Of a DNA stretch of 13,166 nt, positions 1 through 7,869 are shown piece by piece (positions within the stretch are counted from its first letter, which is position 1; each line of letters opens with the position of its first letter). A model generated the notes under the pieces. The model had not been told where the DNA came from. It searched no databases and saw only the letters and a list, made by a program, of their open reading frames with translations. This DNA is from Pseudomonadota bacterium. GTDB lineage: Bacteria > Pseudomonadota > Alphaproteobacteria > Rhizobiales > Hyphomicrobiaceae. The stretch spans positions 1 to 13,166 of the forward strand of contig JAEZBZ010000268.1 in NCBI GenBank assembly GCA_023412745.1, written 5' to 3'. Position numbers and translations under genes: made by a program.

Positions 1-470
1 CGTCGTTACAGAACCGCGTGGCTGCTCCGTTGTTGCTCACGGTAGCCCTCCGCTGTGTGTAGACGACGCAGTCGCCGCCAAATGATCAGAAATTTATTCG
101 GGAGCCTCGATCGACTTTCCGGATACGATTGAAGAGCCCATCGAATACAACCCTGAACCCGCTGCGTCAACCTCTGGGGGCACATTCCTTTCGCACCACA
201 CGACCGACAATCGATGAATTTCCCAACATTATAACGCTTTTTCTAGCATTGTTCGTCTACTGATATACCTCAAATGCCATCATCCCTACCCGTATCGATG
301 GCGATTTTCGCTGTGATTTCGTGCACGATCCGCTGAAATAGCGTTGCAGCGTGTCGGTCGCATGACTGTCGGCATGAATTAATTTGCGCGAGCGGCTTTT
401 GTTTTCAGCCATGTGAATGCATTTTCGCCGCCGACAATATGGGATTTATCGTTCTTCCGAGACTTTGCCG
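1..470. other. Stretch without recognisable gene
   Basis: I see no reading frame here that resembles a known protein, and no tRNA or rRNA. The left 250 bases are richer in A and T than the coding parts of the window, which fits intergenic or decayed DNA. The right end, from about 380, is the region just downstream of the DUF924 remnant on the minus strand. It may contain the missing 3' part of that gene in unrecognisable form, but I could not find the family's C-terminal motifs in any minus-strand frame. Confidence 0.4.
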
Positions 471-476
471 TTCGTT

Positions 477-812
477 TTCGGAGTGCGCGAAGGGAAAAAG
501 GAAGAACATACGCATATCCGCCTCGACGCGATCCATATGCTCGGCCTCGAGCGCCTGACGCACATACAAGCGCGCCAGCGGATCCGTTGAATACATATGC
601 GCGACACCGTGAAAGGCATTGGCCGAGAACTGATCGGTCAGTATCAGCAATGCCAGTGCCCAATCAGGCGAGGTCATCCAGGCGCCACGCCTGCGCGCCG
701 CGACTGCCATATGCAGTTTCAGAAATCTTTAGCGAAACGCGCGATCAAAGCTACGCCAATCCGCTACAAAGCGCATTATCCAAAATCCCACCAATATCGA
801 TCCTTCAGCATC
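477..812 (-). pseudogene. DUF924-family protein, degraded remnant
   Basis: A minus-strand reading frame resembles the middle of DUF924 proteins, a bacterial family of about 180-190 residues with no settled function. Recognisable pieces in order are SFDRAFR, an in-frame TAA at 731-729, RFLKLH, then WALALLILTDQF (family form: ALALILLLDQF), TDPLAR and FLFPFAHSE (family form: LPFEHSE). Homology continues in the same frame on both sides of the stop, so the stop is internal to the old gene. It sits where the family usually has an acidic residue, so a GAA-to-TAA change would explain it. Upstream only a blurred match to the family's FWFG start is left, and downstream of HSE the match ends, with no HRD or FPHRN motif visible. 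The remnant covers roughly 100 residues and is lost at both ends. A translation from the internal ATG at 710 is possible, but a working protein is unlikely. Confidence 0.7.
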
Positions 813-1249
813 GCAAACAGCAAGGCTGCGGGAATTGCGCGACTCATAATCTGTTTGCCTCCCTATTTTCCCGGGAAAACAACTCGACAAAGCAACGAAT
901 CACGCCCCAATAGCCGCGCGGCTGCCTGCGTGCACGCGCCCCGCACGTCGAGATGGCCGAGATGGGCTACGGGCTCAGTGCAGACCTCACGGGCATGTGT
1001 GGCTTGCTGAATTTCATGCCCGGCAAAGCGTCCAAACGTTAGACATTGCTGACAATGTTGCTGTAAGGCATTGTCCGAACTGGTGTGGAGATACTCCCGA
1101 AACAAAGGCATTTTTATCCCCCTACCCCGCCGCGCCAATCTCACCATCGGCCGCAGGACAGGGGGATGACTTCTTCAGGGGATATCCGCACGTTTGTCGG
1201 TACGCAGTTTTATCGACGTTGGCTTTACATTTGTGGAGAGAAGCAGCGC
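813..1249. other. Intergenic region upstream of the oxidoreductase gene
   Basis: No convincing gene lies between the DUF924 remnant and the oxidoreductase start. A 29-codon plus-strand frame starting with ATG at 953 ends at a stop near 1042, but I do not recognise it. The only clear structure is the set of CATTG half-sites at 1043-1074, listed separately. No good -35/-10 pair could be fixed by eye. Confidence 0.4.
1043..1074. promoter_or_regulatory. Operator-like palindrome cluster upstream of the oxidoreductase gene
   Basis: ACATTG-CTGA-CAATGT at 1043-1058 is a perfect 6-4-6 inverted repeat. Its right half also pairs with a third element: ACAATG at 1052-1057 and CATTGT at 1069-1074 are perfect inverted copies 11 bases apart. 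Three alternating half-sites within 32 bp, about 180 bp before the oxidoreductase start, look like a binding site for a dimeric repressor or activator. The regulator is not in this window. A short palindrome of this size can also arise by chance. Confidence 0.35.
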
Positions 1250-2254
1250 GTGACTACTCGACCGTTAGCCGTCGGCCTGGTTGGGGCCGGCGCGATTTCA
1301 ACGCATCATCTGGCCGGCTGGGCCGAGCGCAACGATGCCAAGGTTGTCGCGATATGCGAGCCTGAGCCGCAACGGGCCAAGGAGCGCGCGGCGCAATTCG
1401 GCATCGCCAAAACCTATGCCAGCCTCGACGAGATGCTGGACGCCGAACAGCTCGACGTCATCGATATCCTGACGCCGCGCGAGACACATGTTGCCCTGAT
1501 CGAGAAGGTCGAAAAGCGTGGCCTTCCCGTCATCTGCCAGAAGCCGCTCGCGCCGACACTCGCCGAAGCCACCGATATTGCGGAGCGCGTGCGCGATCAA
1601 ACCCGGTTGATGGTGCACGAGAACTGGCGGTTCCGCCCCTACTACCGCCGCCTGAAGCAACTGCTGACCGATGGCGTACTCGGACGCGCGTTGCACATCG
1701 ATATAGCATTTTACCGTGGTGGATTGAACACTACCAACGGCGTTGTCGCCCCCGGCCTTGCCCGGCAGCCCTTCATGGCCACGGAACCACGATTGCTCGT
1801 TGCTGAATCGCTAATCCACCATATTGATGTCGCGCGCTGGCTGGTCGGGCCGCTGAAGCTGTCGGCATCCCATCTGAAGCGCACCAGTGACCTCGTCGTT
1901 GGTGAGGATAGCGCCGTGCTTGTGTTTACCGGCGCATCGGGCGAGACAGTCTCCATCCGCGGCAGCATGCATGCGGCCGGTCATGATTTCCGAGCCGATG
2001 ATGAGTTCAGCGTTGCCGGAACCAAAAGCTCCGCTCGGTATCAGAATGGCCGCCTCGACGTCAGTGGCGAAACAACGTCATCGGAAACCTTCGACTATCA
2101 AGCGTGTTACCAGGGGAGTTTTTCCGCTGTCATCGCGCATTTCTGCGAACAGTTGAAGTCCGGGGCCCCATTTGAAACCGCCCCCGAGGATCATTTGCAG
2201 ACGCTGGCTCTCGTGGAAGAGATCTACGCCCGCTCCGGAATATCGGCCGGATGA
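1250..2254 (+). CDS. Gfo/Idh/MocA-family NAD(P)-dependent oxidoreductase
   Basis: This is a cytoplasmic dehydrogenase of about 334 residues, the usual family size, probably acting on a sugar, inositol or related polyol; the substrate cannot be read from the sequence. The N-terminal Rossmann fold has the dinucleotide motif GLVGAGAIS (residues 9-17), and acidic residues after the second strand (CEPEP, 36-40) would contact the cofactor ribose. CQKPLA (96-101) is the family EKP segment with the catalytic Lys kept at 98 and Glu replaced by Gln. ESLIHHIDVARWL (186-198) carries the catalytic His/Asp region of the C-terminal domain. I chose the GTG at 1250 because GGAGAG lies at 1235-1240 with good spacing and the protein then begins five residues before the first beta strand. 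The frame is open back to 1085, and an ATG at 1166 also follows a purine-rich stretch, but the extra residues do not look like this family. It appears to be transcribed alone, with a hairpin directly after its stop. Confidence 0.88.
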   Translation: MTTRPLAVGLVGAGAISTHHLAGWAERNDAKVVAICEPEPQRAKERAAQFGIAKTYASLDEMLDAEQLDVIDILTPRETHVALIEKVEKRGLPVICQKPLAPTLAEATDIAERVRDQTRLMVHENWRFRPYYRRLKQLLTDGVLGRALHIDIAFYRGGLNTTNGVVAPGLARQPFMATEPRLLVAESLIHHIDVARWLVGPLKLSASHLKRTSDLVVGEDSAVLVFTGASGETVSIRGSMHAAGHDFRADDEFSVAGTKSSARYQNGRLDVSGETTSSETFDYQACYQGSFSAVIAHFCEQLKSGAPFETAPEDHLQTLALVEEIYARSGISAG

Positions 2255-2260
2255 CAGTCA

Positions 2261-2287
2261 AGCGGCCGCGCACCACGCGCGGCTGCT
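2261..2287 (+). terminator. Strong hairpin after the oxidoreductase stop
   Basis: An 11-bp stem (seven perfect G/C pairs GCCGCGC/GCGCGGC at 2265-2271 and 2277-2283, extended outward by four pairs including one G-U) encloses the loop ACCAC. It starts 6 bases after the TGA. No run of T follows, so it is not a textbook intrinsic terminator; it may stabilise the 3' end or help factor-dependent termination. It lies in the space between two convergent transcripts. The rest of 2288-2542 holds nothing I recognise apart from a weak 5-bp hairpin at 2518-2532. Confidence 0.5.
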
Positions 2288-2542
2288 GTGCCCCCAAGCT
2301 GCAATGGCTTGGGCAATGGCCTTACTGAAATCCTTGTGCCTATCACCCCACCCGGATCACGGGCGCGGGACGTCGGCTTTGCAGTAGCATTATCAATCGC
2401 GGCCTCAATTACGTCTGCTGCATTGAATAGGTCGCGACAGCGCCCTTCTTCTCTGCCAGCCAATGCCCCCGGCCTGCATTTGTGACTGGACGACACTGAT
2501 TTCCTCAGCCGGCTCTCGACATCTCAAATGTCCGCAATGTGC

Positions 2543-3844
2543 TTATTTCGCCCGCCGCTTCCAAAGCGTTGTGCGGGAGACGCCGAGACGTTTGGCAGCC
2601 TCGCCGATCCGCCCCTGGGACGCCGCTAGTGCTCGTTCGATCTGCTCGGCCTCCGCCAGCTTCCTGGCATCCGCCAATGTTTGCGGGCTGATGTCATCCA
2701 GCGTGGATTCAGGAAACACATCGTGCGCCGACAGCACGACGTTTTCCGACAAGGCGCTGGCTCTTTCGAGTCTATTGCGAAGTTCGCGAACGTTGCCTGG
2801 CCAGCCGTGAGATAGCATCGCAGTGAGAGCATCATCGGACAGGCTTAGGCCATCGCGATGGGAGCGCGCCGAGAACTGCTTCAGAAACAACTTAGCCAGC
2901 GGTTCGATTTCGCCTAGCCGATCGCGCAGCGGCGGGAGACGGACCTCAACCACCGACAGGCGATAGTAGAGATCGTCGCGGAATGCTTTTTGGCGGCGTA
3001 GCTGATCGAGTTCGGCGTTGGTCGCAGCCACGATGCAGCCTGCGAATTTGCGCTCCTTACGAGACCCGATGGGGCGAAATATCCCGTCTTGCAGCACCCG
3101 AAGCAAGGCGGCTTGAAGTTTTGCGTCCAGTTCCCCGATCTCGTCGAGAAACAGCGTGCCGCCGCCGGTTTCCTCGAAGTATCCAACGTGAGACTGGGCG
3201 GCACCGGTGAACGCGCCGCGCTCGTGACCGAAAAACTGGCTTTCCAGCAATTCACCCGGGATCGCGGCGCAGTTAACCGCCACGAAGGGAGCCTGCGCAC
3301 GCGCGGAGTGCGCATGCAGATAGCGTGCCGCAACCTCCTTGCCGGTTCCCGTTTCCCCGGTAATCAGCACGGTCAGTCTTGCTTCTCCCGCGCGGCGTAG
3401 TTGCTCTGCGATAACGCGCGTTGCTGGTGATAGACCGAACTCGACGGCCGCGTCACTCTCGTCCAGCACCTCATGCAGGGCGAGACGCTGCCGAATTCGG
3501 TCAACGACCTCGTCCATGTCGTAAGGCTTGGTGAGATAGTCATCGGCGCCTGCTTTCACTAGCCTGACGGCCTGGTCGATCTCGCCGAAGGCAGTCGCAA
3601 ACACGATCGGCGTACTACCAAGGAAAGGCTGCGCTTTGCGATACAGATCCTCGCCGGATCCATCAGGAAGAACGATATCAGACAGCACGAAATCAGGTGT
3701 TTGCCGCTTCATTGCCAACAGTGCTTCGGCGCAACTCTGCGCCCAAGTGACCGCGAACTCCTCAAGCTTCAACCTTTGGGCAACTGCGCCACCAAGGATC
3801 GCATCATCCTCGACAACCAGGATATGTGCAGCTCCGCGTTTCAT
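2543..3844 (-). CDS. NtrC-type sigma-54-dependent response regulator
   Basis: This 433-residue cytoplasmic transcription activator receives phosphate from the adjacent kinase and drives open-complex formation by sigma-54 RNA polymerase. The receiver domain (about 6-120) has the acidic pocket E12-D13-D14, phospho-acceptor D56 (in LSDIVLPD), T84 and K106. The AAA+ domain (about 138-370) has Walker A GETGTGKE (163-170), the sigma-54-contacting loop GAFTGA (210-215), Walker B GGGTLFLDE (227-235), the YYRL segment and GWPGNVREL (347-355). A Fis-type helix-turn-helix ends the protein (about 395-432, core GEAAKRLGVSRTTLWKR). Every motif needed for sigma-54 activation is intact. Its ATG overlaps the kinase stop as ATGA, so the two are translationally coupled. 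A plausible target is the GTTCAC array and -24/-12 promoter in front of mrpA, at the head of the same gene block; that link is inferred. Confidence 0.95.
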   Translation of the reverse strand: MKRGAAHILVVEDDAILGGAVAQRLKLEEFAVTWAQSCAEALLAMKRQTPDFVLSDIVLPDGSGEDLYRKAQPFLGSTPIVFATAFGEIDQAVRLVKAGADDYLTKPYDMDEVVDRIRQRLALHEVLDESDAAVEFGLSPATRVIAEQLRRAGEARLTVLITGETGTGKEVAARYLHAHSARAQAPFVAVNCAAIPGELLESQFFGHERGAFTGAAQSHVGYFEETGGGTLFLDEIGELDAKLQAALLRVLQDGIFRPIGSRKERKFAGCIVAATNAELDQLRRQKAFRDDLYYRLSVVEVRLPPLRDRLGEIEPLAKLFLKQFSARSHRDGLSLSDDALTAMLSHGWPGNVRELRNRLERASALSENVVLSAHDVFPESTLDDISPQTLADARKLAEAEQIERALAASQGRIGEAAKRLGVSRTTLWKRRAK

Positions 3845-5271
3845 GCCGACAAATATTCCTTACGAAGCGGAAACTCCACGGTGATGGTAGTGCCCTGCCC
3901 CGGCGCGGACCGGATTGTGAGTTGACCTTCCAGCAGCTTCACCAAGCGACTTACGACGGTAAGGCCGAGCCCGCTCGTATCGTCTCGGCTAACGGTACCC
4001 GCTTCGATGGAACGCGCGAGATCCGGTCTCAGTCCCATGCCGTTGTCCGCGACGATGAGGGTCAGCAAGTTATTGCAAATCGATCCCCTTAGCGTAACGG
4101 TGCCGCCGGCTGGCGATGCGCGGACGGCGTTAAGTAGCAGGTTCAGAAGCACTTGGCGAACTTCGAGAGCCGAGATGGGCACTTCGTCATCCATGTCGAG
4201 GACGACGTCGATCGCGATATCTCGGAGCCGGCCGTCGGCCTCGACCAACAATCGTAAGTCTTCGAAGTCCTGCCGCGAAAGCCAGCGCCACTGCGGCCGC
4301 GCCCTATGGGTTGCCAGCGTCGCGGTGACGACCTCCTCCAGCGTGCGCACACCTCGGTCAAGGAAGCCGACGGCTTCATCGCGGGTCTTCGGCCGGTCAC
4401 CGAAACGCTTGAGCGTACCGATCGCCGTTCTCATGCCTCCCAGCGGATTGCGAATTTCATGGGCGAGCGTCGCGACAATGCGGCCGAGCACCGCCTCGCG
4501 TTCCTGTTCTGCAATATGCGTCAGCAGATTCTCGCGTTCATGCGCCGCGTACGCCATCGCATTGAAGGCGTGGAACATCTGCGAAGCTTCCGGATCGCTT
4601 TCCGGCATCTCGGCTTCCGGGATCGGTTGCGGGGAACTCGAAGCGGCTTGGTACAGCCGCTGCGCGATGGTCGTTACGGGGCGCTGAATATGCTGGACCA
4701 TATAATAGCCGATGATGGCGCACATGAAGCTGAACGCAAGATCGAACAGGAACAGCATCAGTCGCAGCAGGCCGCGACCGCTTTCCAGAGACGAGACGTC
4801 GAGGTAGGCCGCGATTGTGCCGTAGTGCTGGCCGCCGTAGTTCAACTCGCGCCAGATCCAGATATGGTGGTCGCCCGCTCGCACGAGGCCGGCAACGGTC
4901 CCCCCGATGCGAGACGGAATGACAGAGGCAACCGGATAATCCGGCCGTGCAACATCGATCACAACGCGCCGTTGCATATCGAGAAAGATCAACCGACGAT
5001 CGACGACACCTTCATGAAACTCCAGTGCGCGCGTGAAGACCTGTTGTGTGCTGACCCGGTCGTTTTTCGAAACATAAGGAACTAGCGCCGACGATAGGCC
5101 ATCGAGGTAGACTTGGCCAAGCACTTCGACCTGGTGCTGGGCTTGTTTGGTCATCACGAAAATTGCGATCTGGGTGGAGGTTACAGCCGCTATAAAGATC
5201 ATCGCAGCCGCCAGTAGCGGCAGCCGCATGGTGGCTGGCATTCCTTTCAACAATGCCTGCACGGCCGGCAC
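3841..5271 (-). CDS. Membrane sensor histidine kinase, partner of the NtrC-type regulator
   Basis: This 476-residue inner-membrane kinase has a short cytoplasmic start, transmembrane helix 1 (about 17-40), a periplasmic sensor region of about 125 residues (42-166), helix 2 (about 169-193) and a HAMP-like linker beginning at the RPV segment (197-199), which carries a longer Pro/Glu-rich insert (about 210-230) than a standard HAMP. The H-box is LAHEIRNPLGG with phospho-acceptor His271. The ATPase has the N-box (LLNLLLNAVRAS), the G1 box VADNGMGL and the G2 box TSGLGLTVV. The sensor region matches no ligand domain I can name; its position behind an Mrp antiporter operon suggests sodium, pH or envelope stress. 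The start is uncertain: GTG at 5271 has GGA directly against it, while ATG codons at 5241 and 5229 are alternatives, and AAGGA before the first could serve the second. It follows mrpG by 72 bp without an obvious terminator and overlaps the regulator by 4 bp. Confidence 0.93.
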   Translation of the reverse strand: MPAVQALLKGMPATMRLPLLAAAMIFIAAVTSTQIAIFVMTKQAQHQVEVLGQVYLDGLSSALVPYVSKNDRVSTQQVFTRALEFHEGVVDRRLIFLDMQRRVVIDVARPDYPVASVIPSRIGGTVAGLVRAGDHHIWIWRELNYGGQHYGTIAAYLDVSSLESGRGLLRLMLFLFDLAFSFMCAIIGYYMVQHIQRPVTTIAQRLYQAASSSPQPIPEAEMPESDPEASQMFHAFNAMAYAAHERENLLTHIAEQEREAVLGRIVATLAHEIRNPLGGMRTAIGTLKRFGDRPKTRDEAVGFLDRGVRTLEEVVTATLATHRARPQWRWLSRQDFEDLRLLVEADGRLRDIAIDVVLDMDDEVPISALEVRQVLLNLLLNAVRASPAGGTVTLRGSICNNLLTLIVADNGMGLRPDLARSIEAGTVSRDDTSGLGLTVVSRLVKLLEGQLTIRSAPGQGTTITVEFPLRKEYLSA

Positions 5272-5343
5272 TCCGAATTCTAGATTCGCCAGAAAATTGG
5301 TGTGTCGCGACGCGAACTCAAGCTGGGCGCGGCATTTTCACAA

Positions 5344-5721
5344 CTATGGTGCCTTGGCGTCACCCTTGGAGGGATGCCTGTCGAAGTCTCCGCGTGGGAG
5401 TTCGCCGTCGAGCTGATTTTGTACTGTACCGCGCCACAGAGGCACGCCCGCAACATAGCCTGCCCGGGCCAGCAGATGGCCCGCAACCGGCGTCGTCAGC
5501 AGCAAAAAGGCCACCGCAATCGCAACCTTGATCGCCATGCCCATCGATGGATATGCCAGGGCGACCCCGATCAGCACGAGACCGGAACCGACGACCCCCG
5601 CCTTGGTGGCGGCATGCATGCGCATGAAGAAGTCAGGCAGCCGCAGCAGTCCAATCGAGGCCAGGAGACAAATGGCTGCGCCGGCCACGAGAAAGATGAC
5701 CGAAAGCACGGACGTGATCAT
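5344..5721 (-). CDS. mrpG: Mrp-type cation/proton antiporter subunit G
   Basis: This small integral membrane subunit (125 residues, normal size) of the Mrp (Mnh, Pha) Na+/H+ antiporter belongs to the MrpG/MnhG/PhaG family. Three hydrophobic helices occupy about residues 3-24, 38-58 and 62-85, and the family signature GLLRLPDFFMRMHAATKAGVVGS follows the first helix. The C-terminal 35 residues are hydrophilic. The start ATG overlaps the mrpF stop as ATGA and is preceded by GAGGAGGAACA, the best ribosome binding site in the cluster. It is the last antiporter gene; the sensor kinase follows 72 bp downstream on the same strand. Subunit G is a small but required part of the complex in species tested. 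Its precise function is not settled. Confidence 0.95.
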   Translation of the reverse strand: MITSVLSVIFLVAGAAICLLASIGLLRLPDFFMRMHAATKAGVVGSGLVLIGVALAYPSMGMAIKVAIAVAFLLLTTPVAGHLLARAGYVAGVPLWRGTVQNQLDGELPRGDFDRHPSKGDAKAP

Positions 5722-6011
5722 TGTTCCTCCTCATCGATCGAGCCGCGCTCTATGAAGCTGGCAAATGCGACCGTGGCTAGAAAGCCGACGAGGGCCACAC
5801 CCAGCGCGATATCAATGAATGCGGTTGAGCCTGAAATCATCACGGCGAGCCCTGTCACAGCCACGCCGAGCAGGCTTATCAGATCAAGCGCCAGGACACG
5901 ATCGGGGCCGCCCGGTCCACGCAGGATGCGTATTGCGGCACATACCATCGAGGCCGCCAGCAGGATCGCGGCGATCGCAACGCCAACCGTCTGGATATGA
6001 TCGGCGATCAT
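5718..6011 (-). CDS. mrpF: Mrp-type cation/proton antiporter subunit F
   Basis: This 97-residue membrane subunit of the Mrp antiporter is the normal size for MrpF/MnhF/PhaF. It has three predicted helices (about 9-27, 37-59, 64-86). The loop after helix 1 carries the family signature RILRGPGGPDRVLALDLIS with the conserved Asp residues. The last ten residues are acidic. The start overlaps the mrpE stop (ATGA) and the stop overlaps the mrpG start (ATGA), so it is expected to be translated by coupling. Some members of this family have been linked to efflux of other cations or bile salts; nothing here points to that. Confidence 0.95.
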   Translation of the reverse strand: MIADHIQTVGVAIAAILLAASMVCAAIRILRGPGGPDRVLALDLISLLGVAVTGLAVMISGSTAFIDIALGVALVGFLATVAFASFIERGSIDEEEQ

Positions 6012-6337
6012 GGCAGCACCTCACGGACGCGATGTTCGAAGCCATTCTTGATTTGGATGACGCTTTCGTCCGACATGCTCATGACGTGGGCATAAAGCAC
6101 GGACCGATCTCGGCTGACATGAAGGCTGGTCGTGCCGGGCGTGAGGGTGATCATGTTGGCGAGAAGCGTGATGCCTTCATCGCTTTTTACATCCAGGGGA
6201 ATGGCGACAATCGCCGATCGCATAGGACGATCCGGCTTGAGCACCGTCAGCGCGACATCCTTCACCGACAGAACGAGTTCCCGGAAGAACAGGCCGTGCA
6301 GTTGCAGCCAGGCCCGGGTTGATGTGGCTGATATCAT
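6008..6337 (-). CDS. mrpE: Mrp-type cation/proton antiporter subunit E, short form
   Basis: The family core is clear: FFRELVLSVKDVALTVLKP, the IVAIPLDVKSDE segment and the most conserved block LLANMITLTPGTTSL, followed by the YAHVM strand and a GFEHRVREVL C-terminus. The protein has only 109 residues, whereas typical MrpE proteins have about 160, starting with two transmembrane helices. Those helices are absent. The frame upstream is open only to a TAA at 6397-6395 and has no ATG, GTG or TTG there, so the short start is forced; it also overlaps the mrpD stop as ATGA. The rest of the protein is intact, so this looks like a stable short variant rather than a broken gene. It is probably a peripheral or weakly anchored subunit held by its partners. 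MrpE in other species affects antiport rate and complex stability. Confidence 0.9.
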   Translation of the reverse strand: MISATSTRAWLQLHGLFFRELVLSVKDVALTVLKPDRPMRSAIVAIPLDVKSDEGITLLANMITLTPGTTSLHVSRDRSVLYAHVMSMSDESVIQIKNGFEHRVREVLP

Positions 6338-7869
6338 GGGGTTACCTGTGCGAGATTGCTGTCGGGACCGAACACGGCGTTTATGTAAGCCGTTTTATCG
6401 ATGAGTTGCGCGGCAGCGCGCATCGAGAAATCGACGAACGGTTCGGCATATAGCCCGATCGTGAGCGTGATGATCGTCAAAGAGACGATGGGCGTCAGCA
6501 TCAGCGCCTTGCAGCGATAGTCGGTCCGCCACATTTCCAGCGCTACGGTGGTGGTGGCTGGTGCTGCCTTCCAGAAGGCCTCGTTCCAGATTTTCAGCAT
6601 GGAATAGAGTGTCAGCAATCCAACAACCAGGCCTGAGACAGCCAGCGCGATGTGCCCTGCATCAAGGCTGGCCTTGATGACCGTGTACTTCGACCAGAAT
6701 CCGGACAGCGGCGGCAGGCCGGCAAGCGACAGCGCCGGCACCAGGAACAGCACACCTAGAAACGGCAGCGCCGTATAGAGCCCGCCGAGATTCTTGAGGT
6801 GGAAGGAACCGCCTGCGCGGTTCACTGCGCCAGCGATCAGGAAAAGGTTCGCTTTTACGATGATGTGGTGAATGACGTAGAGGATCGAGCCGGCAATCGC
6901 GAGCGGTGTCGCGATTGCGATCCCGAACAGCATGTATCCGATCTGGCTGATGATGTGGAACGACAGGATACGGCGAATATCGAAATGTGCCGCCGCGCCG
7001 AGAACGCCTGTGATCATCGTCAGCGCCGCGATGGTTCCGATGATCGGTCCGGTGTAGCCGGCGTCCCCGTCGAAGATCAGCGTGAACGTACGGATGATCG
7101 CGTAGACACCGACCTTGGTCAGCAGCGCGGAAAAGATGGCGACAACCGGTGCGGACGTCGTGTGGTAGGCAGCCGGCAGCCAGAAGAAAAGCGGGAAGAC
7201 TGCCGCTTTTGCGCCGAAACTGACAAGAAACAGAATGGACAGCGTCGTAACCAGCCCCTGGTTCTCGATGCTCGGCAAGGTCCGTGCAATGTCCGCCATA
7301 TTGAGCGTGCCGGTCAGCCCATAGAGGAAACCGACCGCGATCAGGAACAGCGCCGTTGCCACGAGATTGAGCGAGACATACTTCACGCCGGCATCGAGCT
7401 GCGCCCGGGTGCCACCGAGCGCGAGCAGCCCGAAGGACGAGATCAGCATGATCTCGAACCAGACGTAGAGATTGAATATGTCGCCTGTTAGAAAGGCGCC
7501 GGTGACGCCGAAAAGCAGGCCCTGATACAGGCAGTGATAAAAGGCGCGCTCGCGTGGCTCTGGCTCGCCGGCCAGGCCGTAGATGCCGACAGCCACCGCC
7601 ATCACGCCGGTAATTGCAACCATCGCCGCGGCGAACATATCGGCGGCGAACGTAATGCCTAATGGCGCGCGCCAGTTGCCGAACTGGGTCGCCAATATCG
7701 TGCCGTCGTAGGTCGCGCCCAGCAGGCAAAGGGAGGACGCAAACAGGCCAACGCTCGCCATAAGGCTGATGATGCGCTGGATGCGCGGCTGGTTCCAGAA
7801 CAGCGCGCACAGCGCAATTCCCGCGAGAGGGAAGACGATGGGCAGGGTCAACAGTGCATGCGCGCTCAC
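6334..7869 (-). CDS. mrpD: Mrp-type cation/proton antiporter subunit D
   Basis: This 511-residue polytopic membrane protein belongs to the family of complex I antiporter-like subunits (NuoL/M/N) and forms one of the two large ion-translocating modules of the Mrp complex. About 14 helices are expected. The key charged residues of the half-channels are present: Glu139 in LYVWFEIMLISSF, Lys221 in SFGAKAAVFPLFFWLP, His236 in AAYHTTSAP and Lys252 in LLTKVGVYAIIR. The proline-rich LPAAYHTTSAP segment following the Lys helix is also typical. The length is normal. The GTG start overlaps the mrpC stop as GTGA, and its stop overlaps the mrpE ATG. It could be confused with NuoN- or HyfB-like subunits, but the surrounding A, B, C, E, F and G genes settle the assignment. 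Confidence 0.96.
   Translation of the reverse strand: MSAHALLTLPIVFPLAGIALCALFWNQPRIQRIISLMASVGLFASSLCLLGATYDGTILATQFGNWRAPLGITFAADMFAAAMVAITGVMAVAVGIYGLAGEPEPRERAFYHCLYQGLLFGVTGAFLTGDIFNLYVWFEIMLISSFGLLALGGTRAQLDAGVKYVSLNLVATALFLIAVGFLYGLTGTLNMADIARTLPSIENQGLVTTLSILFLVSFGAKAAVFPLFFWLPAAYHTTSAPVVAIFSALLTKVGVYAIIRTFTLIFDGDAGYTGPIIGTIAALTMITGVLGAAAHFDIRRILSFHIISQIGYMLFGIAIATPLAIAGSILYVIHHIIVKANLFLIAGAVNRAGGSFHLKNLGGLYTALPFLGVLFLVPALSLAGLPPLSGFWSKYTVIKASLDAGHIALAVSGLVVGLLTLYSMLKIWNEAFWKAAPATTTVALEMWRTDYRCKALMLTPIVSLTIITLTIGLYAEPFVDFSMRAAAQLIDKTAYINAVFGPDSNLAQVTP

Noticed and set aside
863..1147. Minus-strand open frame of 94 codons
   Set aside because: No recognisable motif, overlaps the operator-like palindrome and runs opposite to the neighbouring gene; composition looks like non-coding DNA in a GC-rich genome.
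1085..1249. N-terminal extension of the oxidoreductase to GTG 1085 or ATG 1166
   Set aside because: The added residues do not resemble the family, whose members start a few residues before the Rossmann motif; GTG 1250 has a well-placed GGAGAG.
2224..2496. Minus-strand open frame of 90 codons in the convergent gap, with a phrase reading AADVIEAAIDNATA
   Set aside because: Resembles no family I know, covers the hairpin and the 3' end of the oxidoreductase gene, and other frames in the same stretch are equally protein-like; a frameshifted remnant is possible but cannot be supported.
5305..5315. TCGCGACGCGA palindrome between mrpG and the kinase gene, considered as terminator or operator
   Set aside because: Only 5-bp arms with a 1-base centre and no T-run; common by chance in GC-rich DNA.
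6662..7810. Long alternative minus-strand frame of 382 codons inside mrpD
   Set aside because: Shadow of mrpD: Arg- and Pro-rich, no motifs, whereas the mrpD frame has all expected residues.
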